The position numbers were made by a program, and so were the translations under genes. Positions 31,522-41,423 of a DNA stretch of 64,000 bases are shown here, in pieces. The DNA is from Peromyscus leucopus (Eukaryota > Chordata > Mammalia > Rodentia > Cricetidae), in NCBI RefSeq assembly GCF_004664715.2, contig NC_051079.1:62609660-62673659 (forward strand), in the 5' to 3' direction. Within the stretch, counting starts at the first letter, position 1, and every line of letters begins with the position of its first letter. The notes under the pieces were generated by a model, which saw only the letters and a list, made by a program, of their open reading frames with translations, made no database searches and was not told where the DNA came from.

Positions 31522-31811
31522 ATCACTAGCAAGCCTCTGCCACTGGCTGCTCCTCCAGGCCGACTACTTTATTTATTCAGTGTTGTATCTATCTGTGACT
31601 CTTTACTTATTTGAGTTGTATCTGCATCTTTTTACTTGTTTGTTAACATTTTTACTGAGTTTCAAATGCAGAAAAGTCGAACAGCACAAAAAACACTACC
31701 TGTTCTGTTCACCTGCATTCTGTACCAGTGAAAATGCATCATACACTAGTGCAAACGCCACAGAATCGTGCGAGTGAACAGTCACCCCGATTGGACTTAA
31801 GACCAACGCCA

Positions 31812-32128
31812 TGGGACGGAACTCATGCCCGACAGTGTTCAGAGAAGCAGACAGGCCATGCCTAGGGTTTTAGTGTCTTTTATGTATAAAATCCTGTCAT
31901 CGGCAAATGCAGGTACATTTGACTCCTTCCCTTCCTGTTTGTAGCCCCTTGGTCTCCTTCAGTTGTTTTATGCTCTAAGACTCCAAGGACAGAATTGACT
32001 AGGTGTGGAGAGAGCGGACAACCTTGTCTTGTTGCTGATTTTAGTGAAAATGCTTTGAGTTTCTCATCTTTAAGTTGATGTATATACCTTGTATCCTTAG
32101 TCTTTCCAAGACTTTTCATGAAGGGATA
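31812..32128 (-). mobile_element. L1 ORF2 reverse transcriptase fragment
   Basis: The minus strand over + 31880-32119 encodes KLKAFSLKSATRQGCPLSP, with the TRQGCPLSP motif of L1 reverse transcriptase, then a degraded continuation. The beginning and end of ORF2 are missing. Confidence 0.85.
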
Positions 32129-32130
32129 TG

Positions 32131-32363
32131 TTTTTTTTTTTAAGGTTTATTTTAGTTTTTCACTCAAGTGCACGTGTGCATCTTTGCAAGTGTGTGCACA
32201 TGTGTGTGGGCTGATGTCCACGGAGACTGAAAGAGGATGCTGGTTCTCTGGGAGCTGCCGTTACTGGCATTTCTGAGCTCCTTACCTGGGTGTTGGGATC
32301 TGATCTCCGGTACTCCAGCTGGAGCAGCAAGTGCTCATAACTACAGAGCCATCTCTCCAGCCC
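32131..32363 (-). mobile_element. B2-type SINE just upstream of exon 2
   Basis: T-run at left; ends GAGCCATCTCTCCAGCCCC. It is 240 bp before the exon 2 acceptor. Confidence 0.8.
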
Positions 32364-32602
32364 CAGAGTTATGTTCCCCTTCACATGTGGGATCAACAGA
32401 TGGACATTTTTGTCTTTGTACTGGCCCTGATAGGTTATAACCCCATTTCTTCCCCTGGGATTTTGTGCCCGAGGCTCAGTGTATTTGCAGATGAAGAGAG
32501 CGCCTTTAGAGGAGGTGTAGTTTATGTGTCTGTCTAGCTCAGTGTTAGGAAGCTGTGGTGTTTATTTGGAACGATTTGAAATATTCTTCCCATTTTTGAT
32601 AG

Positions 32603-32793
32603 GTTGTCTTGTGGACATGCCCATGTGAGGACGAGTTGCCTACCACACAGAAGATGGGCTCGAACAGCAGCAGGATCAGTGACCTTCCGAAGAACGAGTA
32701 CTTGCAAAAGCTGTCAGGCACTGAGTCTGTCTCTGAAAACGACCCCTTCTGGAATCAGCTCTTTTCGTTTTCTTTTCCTGCACCAACCAGCAG
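32603..32793 (+). CDS. Dym: Dym exon 2 (start codon; dymeclin residues 1-47)
   Basis: The acceptor is a pyrimidine-rich tract ending in GATAG at 32602; the donor is AGCAG|GTAAGA at 32793/32794. The first 51 nt are 5' UTR. ATG at 32654 has A at -3 and G at +4. The 46 full codons begin [16 protein letters not shown] and continue through [18 protein letters not shown], which I recognise as the dymeclin N-terminus. MGSNSS is an N-myristoylation signal (Gly2, Ser6), in line with the reported lipid modification of human dymeclin. The exon ends in phase 2: its last AG joins T of exon 3 to make a Ser codon. Recognition is from memory of the family, and the unbroken junction with the next four exons supports it strongly. 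Confidence 0.95.
32617..32628 (+). promoter_or_regulatory. Upstream ORF 2 in the Dym leader
   Basis: ATG-CCC-ATG-TGA starts 37 nt before the Dym ATG and holds two ATGs in frame before one stop. It is in frame +1 relative to the main start and ends 25 nt before it, so it does not overlap the CDS. Reinitiation or leaky scanning would be needed to reach 32654. Confidence 0.6.
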
Positions 32794-33099
32794 GTAAGAC
32801 TCTTCCTGGAGATGGAAAATGGAGATAGCAGGCTGTGCGAGCCCGGGCTGTCAGCGTGCTATTTCCCAGCGTTCTTTCACCGAGTCAGGTGTGTTGGTAG
32901 AAACTACAGAAGCTGGCAAAGGCGGAAGTAGTTTTTATTCTGTGTCTCCATCCCCTTACAGCTGCATTTATTTGCCAGTAGCGGCTCCTGTGGTTCTTAG
33001 AGGCAGTGCGAAGGTATTTCCACACATCCTGCTTAGTCTTAAAGAACTGTAAATACAAACGCCAGCATCAAACCGTCCTCTCCCTTGCTTTCCCCTCCA

Positions 33100-33435
33100 G
33101 TGAAGCAAGCATATAGATCCTGGCTTTATTCTTTTTCATGGCTGCAGAGTAGCCTTTAAATACGTTTAATCAGCTTCCTATTTATGGGCGTTATACTGTT
33201 TCTAATGCTTTGTTACTTCATAGCGCTCTGCGTATTAGTTCACACACATATGAATTTATCTCCACTCTGAATTCCTGGAAGTGGAATTGTTGGGTCAGAT
33301 CGTGTGTGCATTTGTAGTTTTAGTAGACATGCCAGGTTGTTCCTAGGAAGTTTTACCAGTTTATGCAATGAACCACAGTATCTCAGAGGCCTTGTTTTTC
33401 CTCACTGTTGTCAATTTAATACCTTTTGGACTTTA
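33100..33435. mobile_element. Ancient L1 (L1M-type) fragment
   Basis: Phrases such as TTTTTCATGGCTGCAGAGTAG and GGAAGTGGAATTGTTGGGTCAGA are typical of old mammalian L1 3' regions. Heavily diverged. Confidence 0.5.
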
Positions 33436-33440
33436 AAAAA

Positions 33441-33842
33441 TGTTTTATTCTCTCTGTCTTTGTCTCTCTGTCTCTGTCTCTCTGTCTATCTCTCTGTGTG
33501 CACCCCTGTGTGTAGGATTCCCTGAAGCTGTAGTGAACCATCCGACGTGGGTGCTGGAGCAGCGAGTGTCTGTAACTGCTGAGCTGTCTCTGTCTGTCTG
33601 TCTCTGTGCACCCCTGTGTGTAGGATTCCCTGAAGCTGTACTCACAGTTGGTTGTGAACCATCTGATGTGGGTGCTGGAGCAGCGAGCGTCTGTAACTGC
33701 TGAGCTGTCTCTGTCTGTCTGTCTGTCTGTCTGTGTGCACTCCTGTGTGTAGGGTTCCCTGAAGCTGTGTTGGTTTGAACCATCCGACATGGGTGCTGGA
33801 GCAGCGAGCGTCTGTAACTGCTGAGCTGTGTCTCCAGCTCCT
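33441..33842 (-). repeat. Tandem repeat derived from a B2 SINE (three units, about 108-130 bp)
   Basis: GTGCACCCCTGTGTGTAGG or a near copy recurs at 33498, 33606 and 33735, each followed by CCCTGAAGCTGT, the B2 motif GTGGGTGCTGGAGCAGCGAG and CTGTAACTGCTGAGCTG. Only the last unit continues to the normal B2 head (TGTCTCCAGCTCC). Variable CTGT microsatellite tracts separate the units and explain the unequal spacing. Confidence 0.85.
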
Positions 33843-34544
33843 TTTCTTTCTTCTTGTCTTTTGATCATTGCTAATTTAACAGGTAAAAAAAAACGGTATC
33901 TCATAGAAACTGTTACAAAAAATGAATAGTTACATGGTAAAGTAGAATAACTAGACTGTTGTATTTTCATAGACTCAATAGCTAGATTTTTCAAAAGATA
34001 TTTTTAAAGACATTACTGATATAGAGTCCATGTGTGGTCCCCACCCGAATGTGTAATGTTATGAGGTGAAGGTCAGTGAGAGCAGCAGATGGAATTGAGC
34101 TTGTCACTCAGTTGACCTTCAAGTGGGGAGACTAGTGTGTATTGTCCATGTGGGCCAGTGTGAAAACAAGGATTCTTGAAAAAGCAAGAGCAACAGAGGG
34201 AAGACTCGTCAGGTATGTGATGTGTCAAGATATATCAGTCATGTGATGTGTCAAGATATGTCAGTCATGTGATGTGGAATGATATGAGGTGACCCGGAGT
34301 CAGCCTGGGCCCTGCGGGCTTTGAAGAAGGGGAAGAGGAGCCAAGATAAAGGAGCGGCCTCTGGGAGCGGAAGGGGCAGGGGAAGGTTTCTTTTCCTCGG
34401 GAGGCTGACTTCTTTCTGTTTCTTGCTGCCCAGGGAGCTGTTGTTAGACTTCTGCCCTGCACAGCTGCCGTGTGATCAGTTTCTACTGTTTTACACCATC
34501 GTACTTGTGGTCACTTTAGAGCCGCCCCTCCCCCAGCATTAGTG

Positions 34545-34740
34545 TGTTTGAATGCTCTAGATATTTCTGAATGGAATCATATATGTGGTCTTTTGTGACC
34601 TGCTTCTTTACAGGATGGTCAGATAAGTAAGGACCGGATACTTTTCATTTCTTCTTATTGCTCAGTTATATTCTGCCTTATCAATATATGTTTTCTTTGT
34701 CCATTCATCAGCTAATAGATATTTTTATTATTTCTGTTTT
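34545..34740. mobile_element. Ancient L1 (L1M-type) fragment
   Basis: TGAATGGAATCATATATGTGGTC...TTTTGTGACCTGCTTC and TTTGTCCATTCATCAGC fit the L1M pattern. Confidence 0.45.
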
Positions 34741-34749
34741 GGTAGAGTT

Positions 34750-34936
34750 TTTAATTTTTGAGGCAGGGTTTCATTGTGTAGCATTAATTGCCTGTTTCTT
34801 TTTTAAAGGCAGGGTCTCATGTAGCTCTGGCTGGCCTCAGTTTCTCTAGGTAGCAGCTGATGCCCTTGAACTCCTGATCCTCCTGCCTCTACCTCCCAAT
34901 TGCTGGGCTTACAGGTGTGCATAATCATGCCTGGTG
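34750..34936 (-). mobile_element. B1 SINE with internal duplication
   Basis: GAGGCAGGGTTTCATTGTG and, 60 bp on, GGCAGGGTCTCATGTAGC, then CAATTGCTGGGCTTACAGG: two B1 fronts and one end. Confidence 0.65.
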
Positions 34937-34937
34937 T

Positions 34938-35030
34938 TCCTTCCTTCTTTCCTTCCTTCCTTCCTTCCTTCCTTCCTTCCTTCCTTCCTTCCTTCCTTCC
35001 TTCCTTCCTTCCTTTCTTCCTTTCTTTTTT
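34938..35030. repeat. (TTCC)n microsatellite
   Basis: About 20 TTCC units, then TTTC and T9. Confidence 0.98.
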
Positions 35031-35033
35031 TTT

Positions 35034-35130
35034 TTTAGCATACTGAAGTAAATTAGTGAAGCAGAGGTAGGATGATTGTTAAGTTCTGTGCTGCATGGGC
35101 TATGTAGTGAGACCTTGTATCAAAAAGAAA
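35034..35130 (+). mobile_element. Old B1-like fragment
   Basis: GTGCTGCATGGGCTATGTAGTGAGACCTTGTATC. Confidence 0.5.
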
Positions 35131-35148
35131 ACTCCCCAAACAAAACAC

Positions 35149-35370
35149 GGGGCTGGAGAGATGGTTCAGTGGTCAAGAGTGCTTACTGCGCCTGCTGAGG
35201 ACCCGAGTTCAGTTCCCAGCACCCACGTCGGGCAGCTCACAAGTGCCTGTGACTCCAGCTTTAGAGCATCCAGCGCCCGCCCCGGGCTTCCTTGGGCACT
35301 CACATGCACATGTGCAGATTCACACAGATATACACAGACACATAAGTAAAAATAAATACTTTAATAAAGA
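35149..35370 (+). mobile_element. B2 SINE, full length
   Basis: GGGGCTGGAGAGATGGTTCAGTGG...AAAAATAAATACTTTAATAAAG. Confidence 0.95.
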
Positions 35371-35493
35371 TCCAGCTTCCACGTTGGCCACACTGTGTCA
35401 GTGCAGTTTAAACTACTAAGGCTTTATTGTTTGTTTTGTGATTTGTTGATATTGGTGTTTCGCACTTGTTCTCAAGTACCTTTGACTATTCTT

Positions 35494-35653
35494 TTTTTTT
35501 TTTTGGTTTTTCGAGACAGGGTTTCTCTGTGTAGTTTTGCGCCTTTTCCTGGAACTCACTTGGTAGCCCAGGCTGGCCTCGAACTCACAGAGATCCGCCT
35601 GGCTCTGCCTCCCGAGTGCTGGGATTAAAGGCGTGTGCCACCACCGCCCGGCC
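35494..35653 (-). mobile_element. Young B1 SINE (cricetid-type), 14-bp target duplication
   Basis: CTTTGACTATTCTT flanks it at 35480-35493 and 35654-35667. The body is near consensus, with GTAGTTTTGCGCCTTTTCC and intact CpGs. Confidence 0.97.
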
Positions 35654-35898
35654 CTTTGACTATTCTTAATACTTATTATGTGAGCTACTAATTTGTTCTA
35701 GTTTATAGAGAAAAGCATAAAGAATTTTTTATGAAAAACTGTGGAATAAATGTACCATGTGTTGTAGATTATGGGCCTGATCCTTCCAGAGGCTTCCTTT
35801 GCAGAAAGTGCATGATATATTTTGGTGGCATATGCTTTTTCTTTTTTTTTCTTTGTTTCTTTTTTTTTTTTGTCTGAGACTGTCCTGTTCCTCAGTGA

Positions 35899-36450
35899 TT
35901 GTGTTGGTCAGTTTTTATTGTCAACTTGCCACCTGGGAAGAGGGACCCTCAAGTGAAAAATTGCCTCAAATTGGATTTACCTGTAGCCATGTCTGTAAGA
36001 GATTGTCTTGATTGCTGATTGATGTGGGAGCGCCCAGTCCATGGTGGGCAGCACCATCCCCAGGCAGATGGGCTTGGACTCTAAAAATGCTAGCTGAGTA
36101 GAGTGAGCCAGTAGACAGTCTCCCTGCATGATTTCTGCTCCAAGTTCTTGCCTTGACTTTTCCTCCTCTTCCTCCTCCTCCTCCTCTTCTTCTTCTTTTG
36201 TTTGTTTTTTCGAGACAAGGTTTTTCTGTGAAACAGCCTTGGCTGTGCTGGAACTCACTCTGTAGACAGGCTGGCTTCGAACTCACAGAGATCTACCTGC
36301 CTCTGCTGGGATTAAAGGTGTGCACCACTACAGCCCAGCTGCCTTGACTTTTTTAGTAATGTGCTATTACCTGAAAGGGTAAGCTAACAATAACCCCTTT
36401 TTTTTTCCCAAATTGCTTTTGGTCCTGGTGTTATCACAGAGAACAGGAAA
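35899..36450 (-). mobile_element. Rodent interspersed repeat (GTCTTAGTCACTG family), reverse copy split by B1
   Basis: TGGTCAGTTTTTATTGTCAACTTGCC...AGTCCATGGTGGGCAGCACC is the reverse complement of the 3' half of the copy at 50881. It resumes after the B1 with GGGTAAGCTAACAATAACCCC and TTTTGGTCCTGGTGTTATCACAG. Confidence 0.65.
36162..36340 (-). mobile_element. B1 SINE with 12-bp target duplication
   Basis: GCCTTGACTTTT occurs at 36150-36161 and 36341-36352. The B1 (TTTCGAGACAAGG...AAAGGTGTGCACC) has a CCT/CTT-rich reversed tail at its left. Confidence 0.9.
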
Positions 36451-36882
36451 GGTATGTGATGTTTGTTGAGACTGAGTAGGCTTTGAGGTAGCAGATGCTC
36501 CCTGATTAATAGCTGGGGACTGGGATTACCTACCTTATTTATCAATTTTTACAACTAAGATGAATCTCTGTAGTGATCACTCCAAATCCAGTTATTTCTG
36601 AAATTGTTCGTTCTTGGACTTTCTTGGATTCATGCTTGCCATCTTCAAGGGAGGGAAGCTCGTTTTTACAGCCAAAAATTGATGTGTGCCAAGTTTTAGA
36701 AACGTAGTAAGTCCTTCTTGGCTATTATTTCCTTGTTGTGAGCTGTTTTAAGCGTTAGAGTTTCCAATCATGGTGGCAGATCCTATTGTGATTGTTCTGT
36801 AGCTTAAAAAATTCACCTCATCAGTAGTACTTACAAAGCCAAGGTTTGAACAAGCGGATAACTTCAGAGTAAACCTGAAGGG

Positions 36883-36995
36883 GATGGGGAGTCGGCTGGG
36901 TTAGTAAAGTGCCTTCCGTGCAGGTGTGAAGACTCGAGTTTGGGTCCTTAGCTCCAGCTGTGCAGTGGGCTTGACCCTGAAATGTGAGACCAGAG
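36883..36995 (+). mobile_element. Old B2/B3-like fragment
   Basis: GGGTTAGTAAAGTGCCTTCCGTGC...ACTCGAGTTTGGGTCC. Confidence 0.45.
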
Positions 36996-37094
36996 AGTCG
37001 AGAATCCTAGGGGGACTGAAGCAGAAGGGCTCTCAGAGTGGAGAAGGAAGTTACGCACACTCGGGGAGGAAGGACTGCTCTGTGTTTTGCATAT

Positions 37095-37215
37095 GATAGT
37101 AATGTTAGGTGTTGTTCCCACTTTATAGATGGACAAGCAGGGTCCTAAGTAAGTTAAACAGATGGTCCACAAGGACCTGACAGAGCCAGGAGGAGAAACA
37201 GTGACATTGGGATGG
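37095..37215 (-). mobile_element. MIR SINE fragment
   Basis: CCACTTTATAGATGGACAAGC...AAGTAAGTTAAACAG...CAGAGCCAGGA. Confidence 0.55.
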
Positions 37216-38349
37216 TGGGTGGGGATAGATCCCAGGAAGACACGTAACCCCTAAACTACACAATGGCGGCAATAAGCCTGTATTTATTATATTTTGATTT
37301 GTGGATAGCTGAATATGCTGGGGTAGAAGTCTAAGGTGTGCGAGCACACTTACAGTGTGTGCTTGTCATTTGGAGCTGAAGGACCAAATAGCCCCTCGCT
37401 GTGTATCGCTCTGTCATTTGCTTGCTTGTTTCTCAGGCCACATGGTGAACTAAGAAGATGATACCATGTGCTCTCACAGGGTTTATTATATGGAATGAAC
37501 CTGATAAAGGCTGTATGGAAGTGCAGGGAGCCTGCCCGTTCCAGGAACATCACACTCCCTAGAAGAACATGAAGAACTGAGAAGCGGTGAGGGGAGGAAG
37601 TTGGGAAGATTTGAGAGATTTTACAGAATGCTAAAGTTGTTTAGGTTTTGTCCTAATATCTCTTGAAGGACTTTAACCAGGAAGGGCATGAGCATGCTTT
37701 CATCTGATTTGACATTCTGAGTACATCACTTGGTGATGCTTTGTCATTCAGGAAAAATTCCTCGTTGACAAGAAAGTTTTTATCATTCTGTAACACAGTC
37801 TAAACAAATAAAGAAGAGTGGATGATAGCTCCGATGTAGAGTCAGATGTGCATGCTGCAGACAGGTGGGGGAGAGGCAGTGGGGGTATGCTGGGTGGACG
37901 GTGACGATTCCAGAAGGTTCTGGAAGAAACTGGAAGGAGCCAGAATAAGAACAGCTCCAAAGAAGGTGGATGGTGCAGGTGCCTCCGGTCTAGGGCCTGT
38001 GGGTTGCATGTGCAGAGGGTGATTATAGCTGTGACTCAAGGCAAAGTTACAGATGTGGTTGAACGTGAGATCTTTGCTGTGTTGTTTTGTAACTTGATTG
38101 TAGAAGGTTGAACATACACATCAGGAATGGAGACGAGGATCCTCCCAGCATTGACTGTGGTGTCTGTAGATGGAACTAAAAAGTTACAATTTTACGTATT
38201 TGTTTGCTAAAACGTGTATTTTTGTGGTTTAAACTCTGAAGGATATGAAAGTTACAAAAATCGAAATCTGTCTTCCCTTGTCTAGAAAGTGAAAATCCTA
38301 CATTTCCATGAAAAATGACTACCCAAGTAACAACATTGCATAGAATCGT

Positions 38350-38467
38350 CTCTTTATTTATTTAGACATGGTCTCATTTTGTACCCCAAACGGGCTGTGA
38401 CCTTCTTATCCTCCTGCCCTAGCCTCCTAAGTGCTAGGGTTACAGGTGTGTGCCATCAAGCCTAGCT
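38350..38467 (-). mobile_element. Old B1-like SINE
   Basis: TTAGACATGGTCTCATTTTG...CCTAAGTGCTAGGGTTACAGG. Confidence 0.65.
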
Positions 38468-38589
38468 TGGATCTCATTTAAAACTTAAAGTTTCAGATTG
38501 GAGAGCAGAGCCGAGCAACACAGGAACAGCTCGTGTCTCCTACTGGGGTTGCCTTATGCACAGCAGAGAGATCGAGAGCAGGGCAGTGA

Positions 38590-38753
38590 GGCAAGCCTTA
38601 GGTCTGGGCCAGACTGACCTTGGTGCAGCTCAGCTCTGCCGCGTACTAGCTTTGTGCACTGTAGCATGCTGCCTAAGTTCATCGAGGCCGCTACTGCCTG
38701 TGTGAAGTGGAAATAGTGATCCTGACCTCATAGGTTTGTAGGATACCCTAGAA
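38590..38753 (+). mobile_element. MIR SINE
   Basis: CAGCTCTGCCGCGTACTAGCTTTGTG...GTGAAGTGGAAATAGTGATCC...CATAGG; ends where URR1 starts. Confidence 0.6.
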
Positions 38754-38957
38754 CAGTGGTTCTCAACAATCCTAGTGCTGTGACTCTTTAATACAGTTTC
38801 TCACGTTGTGGTGACCCCCAACCAGAAAATTATTTTCGTTGCAACTTCATAACTATAATTTTGCTACTGTTATGAATCATAATGTAAACATCTGATATGT
38901 GTGATAGTTAATATACCATCCCCAAAGGGGTTACGACCCACAGGTTGAGAACCACTG
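38754..38957 (+). mobile_element. URR1-type hAT DNA transposon relic with intact terminal inverted repeats
   Basis: CAGTGGTTCTCAAC at the left end is exactly complementary to GTTGAGAACCACTG at the right end. The body has TTTGCTACTGTTATGAATC and GGTTACGACCCACAGG. The flanking 8-mers (CCCTAGAA / CTATAGAG) are a decayed duplication at best. Confidence 0.9.
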
Positions 38958-39114
38958 CTATAGAGTATGGAGGGTTGGTTGCATTCTCCTTTTCTTCAAG
39001 GAAGTTAATATTAGTTCAGAAATAGCAAAGGCTGTCTTAAAAGTGGAAACTGAAGAATGAACATAAATTGAACTAATTTTCTGATGAACACTTTCTATTG
39101 GAAGCCATACAACT

Positions 39115-39232
39115 TTCTCTTTTTTGAAGACAAAGGATCTTGCTGTGTAGCTCAGGCTGGCCTGGAACTCTCTATCCTCCTGCTTCCACTTCCCAAGTGT
39201 TAAGATCATAGGCATGAGCCAGTGTGCCTGTT
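39115..39232 (-). mobile_element. Old B1-like SINE
   Basis: GCTGTGTAGCTCAGGCTGGCC...TCCCAAGTGTTAAGATCATAGGC. Confidence 0.7.
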
Positions 39233-39777
39233 GGCCATATGGTTGTTGAGCTGTTTAGAACATGAGCTCAGACCTGGAGTGTGAGCAAGGTGCTTTCCGG
39301 TCATCTACCACATCATGAGAACTGTTCCACGCACTGGGCACTAGATGGTGCTGAGATAAGGTAGAACAGCAGCTTCTGACCCGGTCATTTAAGACTCACT
39401 CAGACCAAGGGACTGCATGTTCACGTTTAAAACTTAAATACAGAGAGGAAGAACCCTAAGCAAGGAAAAAAACTGCAACCAAGAGTAACTAGGGCTGACA
39501 TGGGTTGTATGTGCTTTTAGTGTGCCGTTAAAACGCTTTCATCATATCCCATAGTTTACAGTGTTTCCCCTTTCAATGGTTTTGTCTCTCAATGAATAAC
39601 CTTAAATTATTTAACTAGCATTGACCACTTCAGTGGTTTCTCACTTTTCATTAATAAAAATAGAAGTACGATAAATTTCCTTGTAACCAAGTCTTTATGC
39701 ATTTCTCATTGTGTAAGTAGATAACTTCTTTATGGTTGCTTTTACCAATAAAATGATCCTTTAAAATATTTAATCTT

Positions 39778-40060
39778 TTTTTATGAAAAAAAAATTTTCA
39801 TTCATTTTACAAAGATTCCCCTCTTTCCCCCTCCTACCCCCTAGCCTTCCCCGCAACCCCCCCCCACTCCCCCCAACAAGAAGGCAAGGCCTCCCCATGG
39901 GGAGGCACATCCAGTAGAGGCAAGTCCAAGCCCTTCCCCCTGCCTTAAGGCTGCACGAGGTGTCCCATCATAGGTAGTGGGCTCCACAAAGCCCCCTCAT
40001 GCACCAGGGATGGATTCTAAAACTATCGCCAGGGGGCCCCCCAAGCAGATCAAGCTACAA
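39778..40060 (-). mobile_element. Rodent L1-type fragment with target duplication
   Basis: Contains CATGGGGAGGCACATCCAG, CCCATCATAGGTAGTGGGCTCC and CATGCACCAGGGATGG, related to 26470-27030. AATATTTAATCTT is repeated on both sides (39765-39777 and 40061-40073). Confidence 0.6.
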
Positions 40061-40073
40061 AATATTTAATCTT

Positions 40074-40255
40074 TTTTTTTTTTTTGAGATTTTTATTTTA
40101 TTTACTTGCATCTATGTCTGTGTGAGGTTATCAGATCCTCCTGAAACTGGAGCTACCAGGCAGTTGTGAGCTGCCATGTAGGTGCTGGGAATTGAACCTG
40201 GGTCCTCTGAAAGAGCAGCTGGTGCTGTTAACCACGGAGCCATCTCTCCAGCCCC
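40074..40255 (-). mobile_element. B2 SINE with target duplication
   Basis: T-run at left, GTTATCAGATCCTCCTGAAAC...CCATCTCTCCAGCCCC. AATATTTAATCTT precedes (40061-40073) and follows (40256-40268). Confidence 0.95.
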
Positions 40256-40329
40256 AATATTTAATCTTTAATTATAGAAAAGTTATAAAATATAGAAACA
40301 AAAGTTAAAGTAACCATGTCTATTTACAA

Positions 40330-40740
40330 ATACCACATGTCCCTTTTAATATTTTGTATATATTTTTTACAGAGCTTGATGTGGTGTTACTGGTATATAA
40401 ATTAGTTGCATTAATGTATTTGTGTAACTACCTCCAAGCCTTCATTTCCAGGAGACAGAGTGCCTCGTCCATTAAATGGCACGGACTCCCCTCGCTGTTC
40501 CCCATGCCCCCGGTAACCTCTGCGCTACTTTCTGTCTATGAGTTTGCCTGTCCTGTGGATCTTATGTAGCCGGAACAGCCGGAGTCATATAATGTGTGCC
40601 TTTTATGAATGGCTTCTCTCACTTAGCATACTGTTTTCAGGTTACACACTTACTGTAGCGCCTGTCAGATTTAAAGACTGTATAATACCCATTGTATGTC
40701 TCTACCTCACTACACACCATTTTTAAAACTTCACTTTGTT
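40330..40740. mobile_element. Ancient L1 (L1M-type) fragment
   Basis: CTACTTTCTGTCTATGAGTTTGCCTGTCC...GGAGTCATATAATGTGTGCC...CACTTAGCATACTGTTTTCAGG matches the old L1M text also seen at 8440 and 34545. Confidence 0.5.
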
Positions 40741-41423
40741 ATACACACAAAGAGCTTCCATTTCTCTTAGCATTGTTAAGTTCCAGTTACCACTTTGTTT
40801 TTTCTTTCAGGGTTTTCCTTGTATTATAAAAACTAAGAACATTTGCTATGAGTCTTTGCTAGTGTAGACATTATCAATGTATTAGTTATTTATGAGGTCT
40901 TTCACATTTCCAAGTGCTTGACTGATTGCCGTCTGTGTCTTCAGTTAGTTCACATCTGTTCTCATGTCTGTGACCGAGCCCTTAGGAGACTGTGCATGGT
41001 TGCAGTGACTAGTTGGTAAGGACCACATTGAAACCCGGTTTCTAGAACTTCAGAGGTGATGTCTGTTGATCATCACATGCCACCAGCTCCTTCGGAAGCG
41101 TGGACTCATCAAACTGAGCTTCAAATAATGGCCGGAGTGCTGCATTATAAAATGATCTGGCGATCTTCGAGAAGAGGATTGTGAGGTTACATATTCACAT
41201 TTCAAGCTTGTCCAAAGCTGTGGGTCATACTCCCAGACATCCAGTGCTTGAGTGTCGTTGTGGGCAGTCCTGCGGGGAGGTAGAGGCGGTCTGCCCTGTG
41301 CTTCTACCTTGTGTGCCTGAGGGGCGTGTGTCCTCTCTGGTCAGGTTACCTGGCCCAGTGATCTTTCCTTGAAGTTTTTAAATGTGTTTCCTGACTTGAG
41401 AAACAGCAGAGGCTTGAATTAGC

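Larger units (their letters stand above)
8133..32602 (+). other. Dym: Dym intron 1
   Basis: About 24.5 kb between the inferred exon 1 donor and the exon 2 acceptor. It holds most of the window's repeats, both large minisatellites, the ERV pol remnant and two LTR elements. No other exon was recognised. Stretches with no repeat I can name include 8680-9055, 12230-13145, 13920-14160, 15950-16275, 17990-18460, 19215-19695, 21065-21725, 24118-25028, 28445-28690 and 31182-31810. Confidence 0.8.

Noticed and set aside
31880..32119. Small gene with TRQGCPLSP
   Set aside because: It is an L1 ORF2 fragment lacking both ends of the protein.
33416..33994. 192-codon minus-strand open frame
   Set aside because: It is mostly translated (CTGT)n microsatellite and B2-derived tandem repeats.
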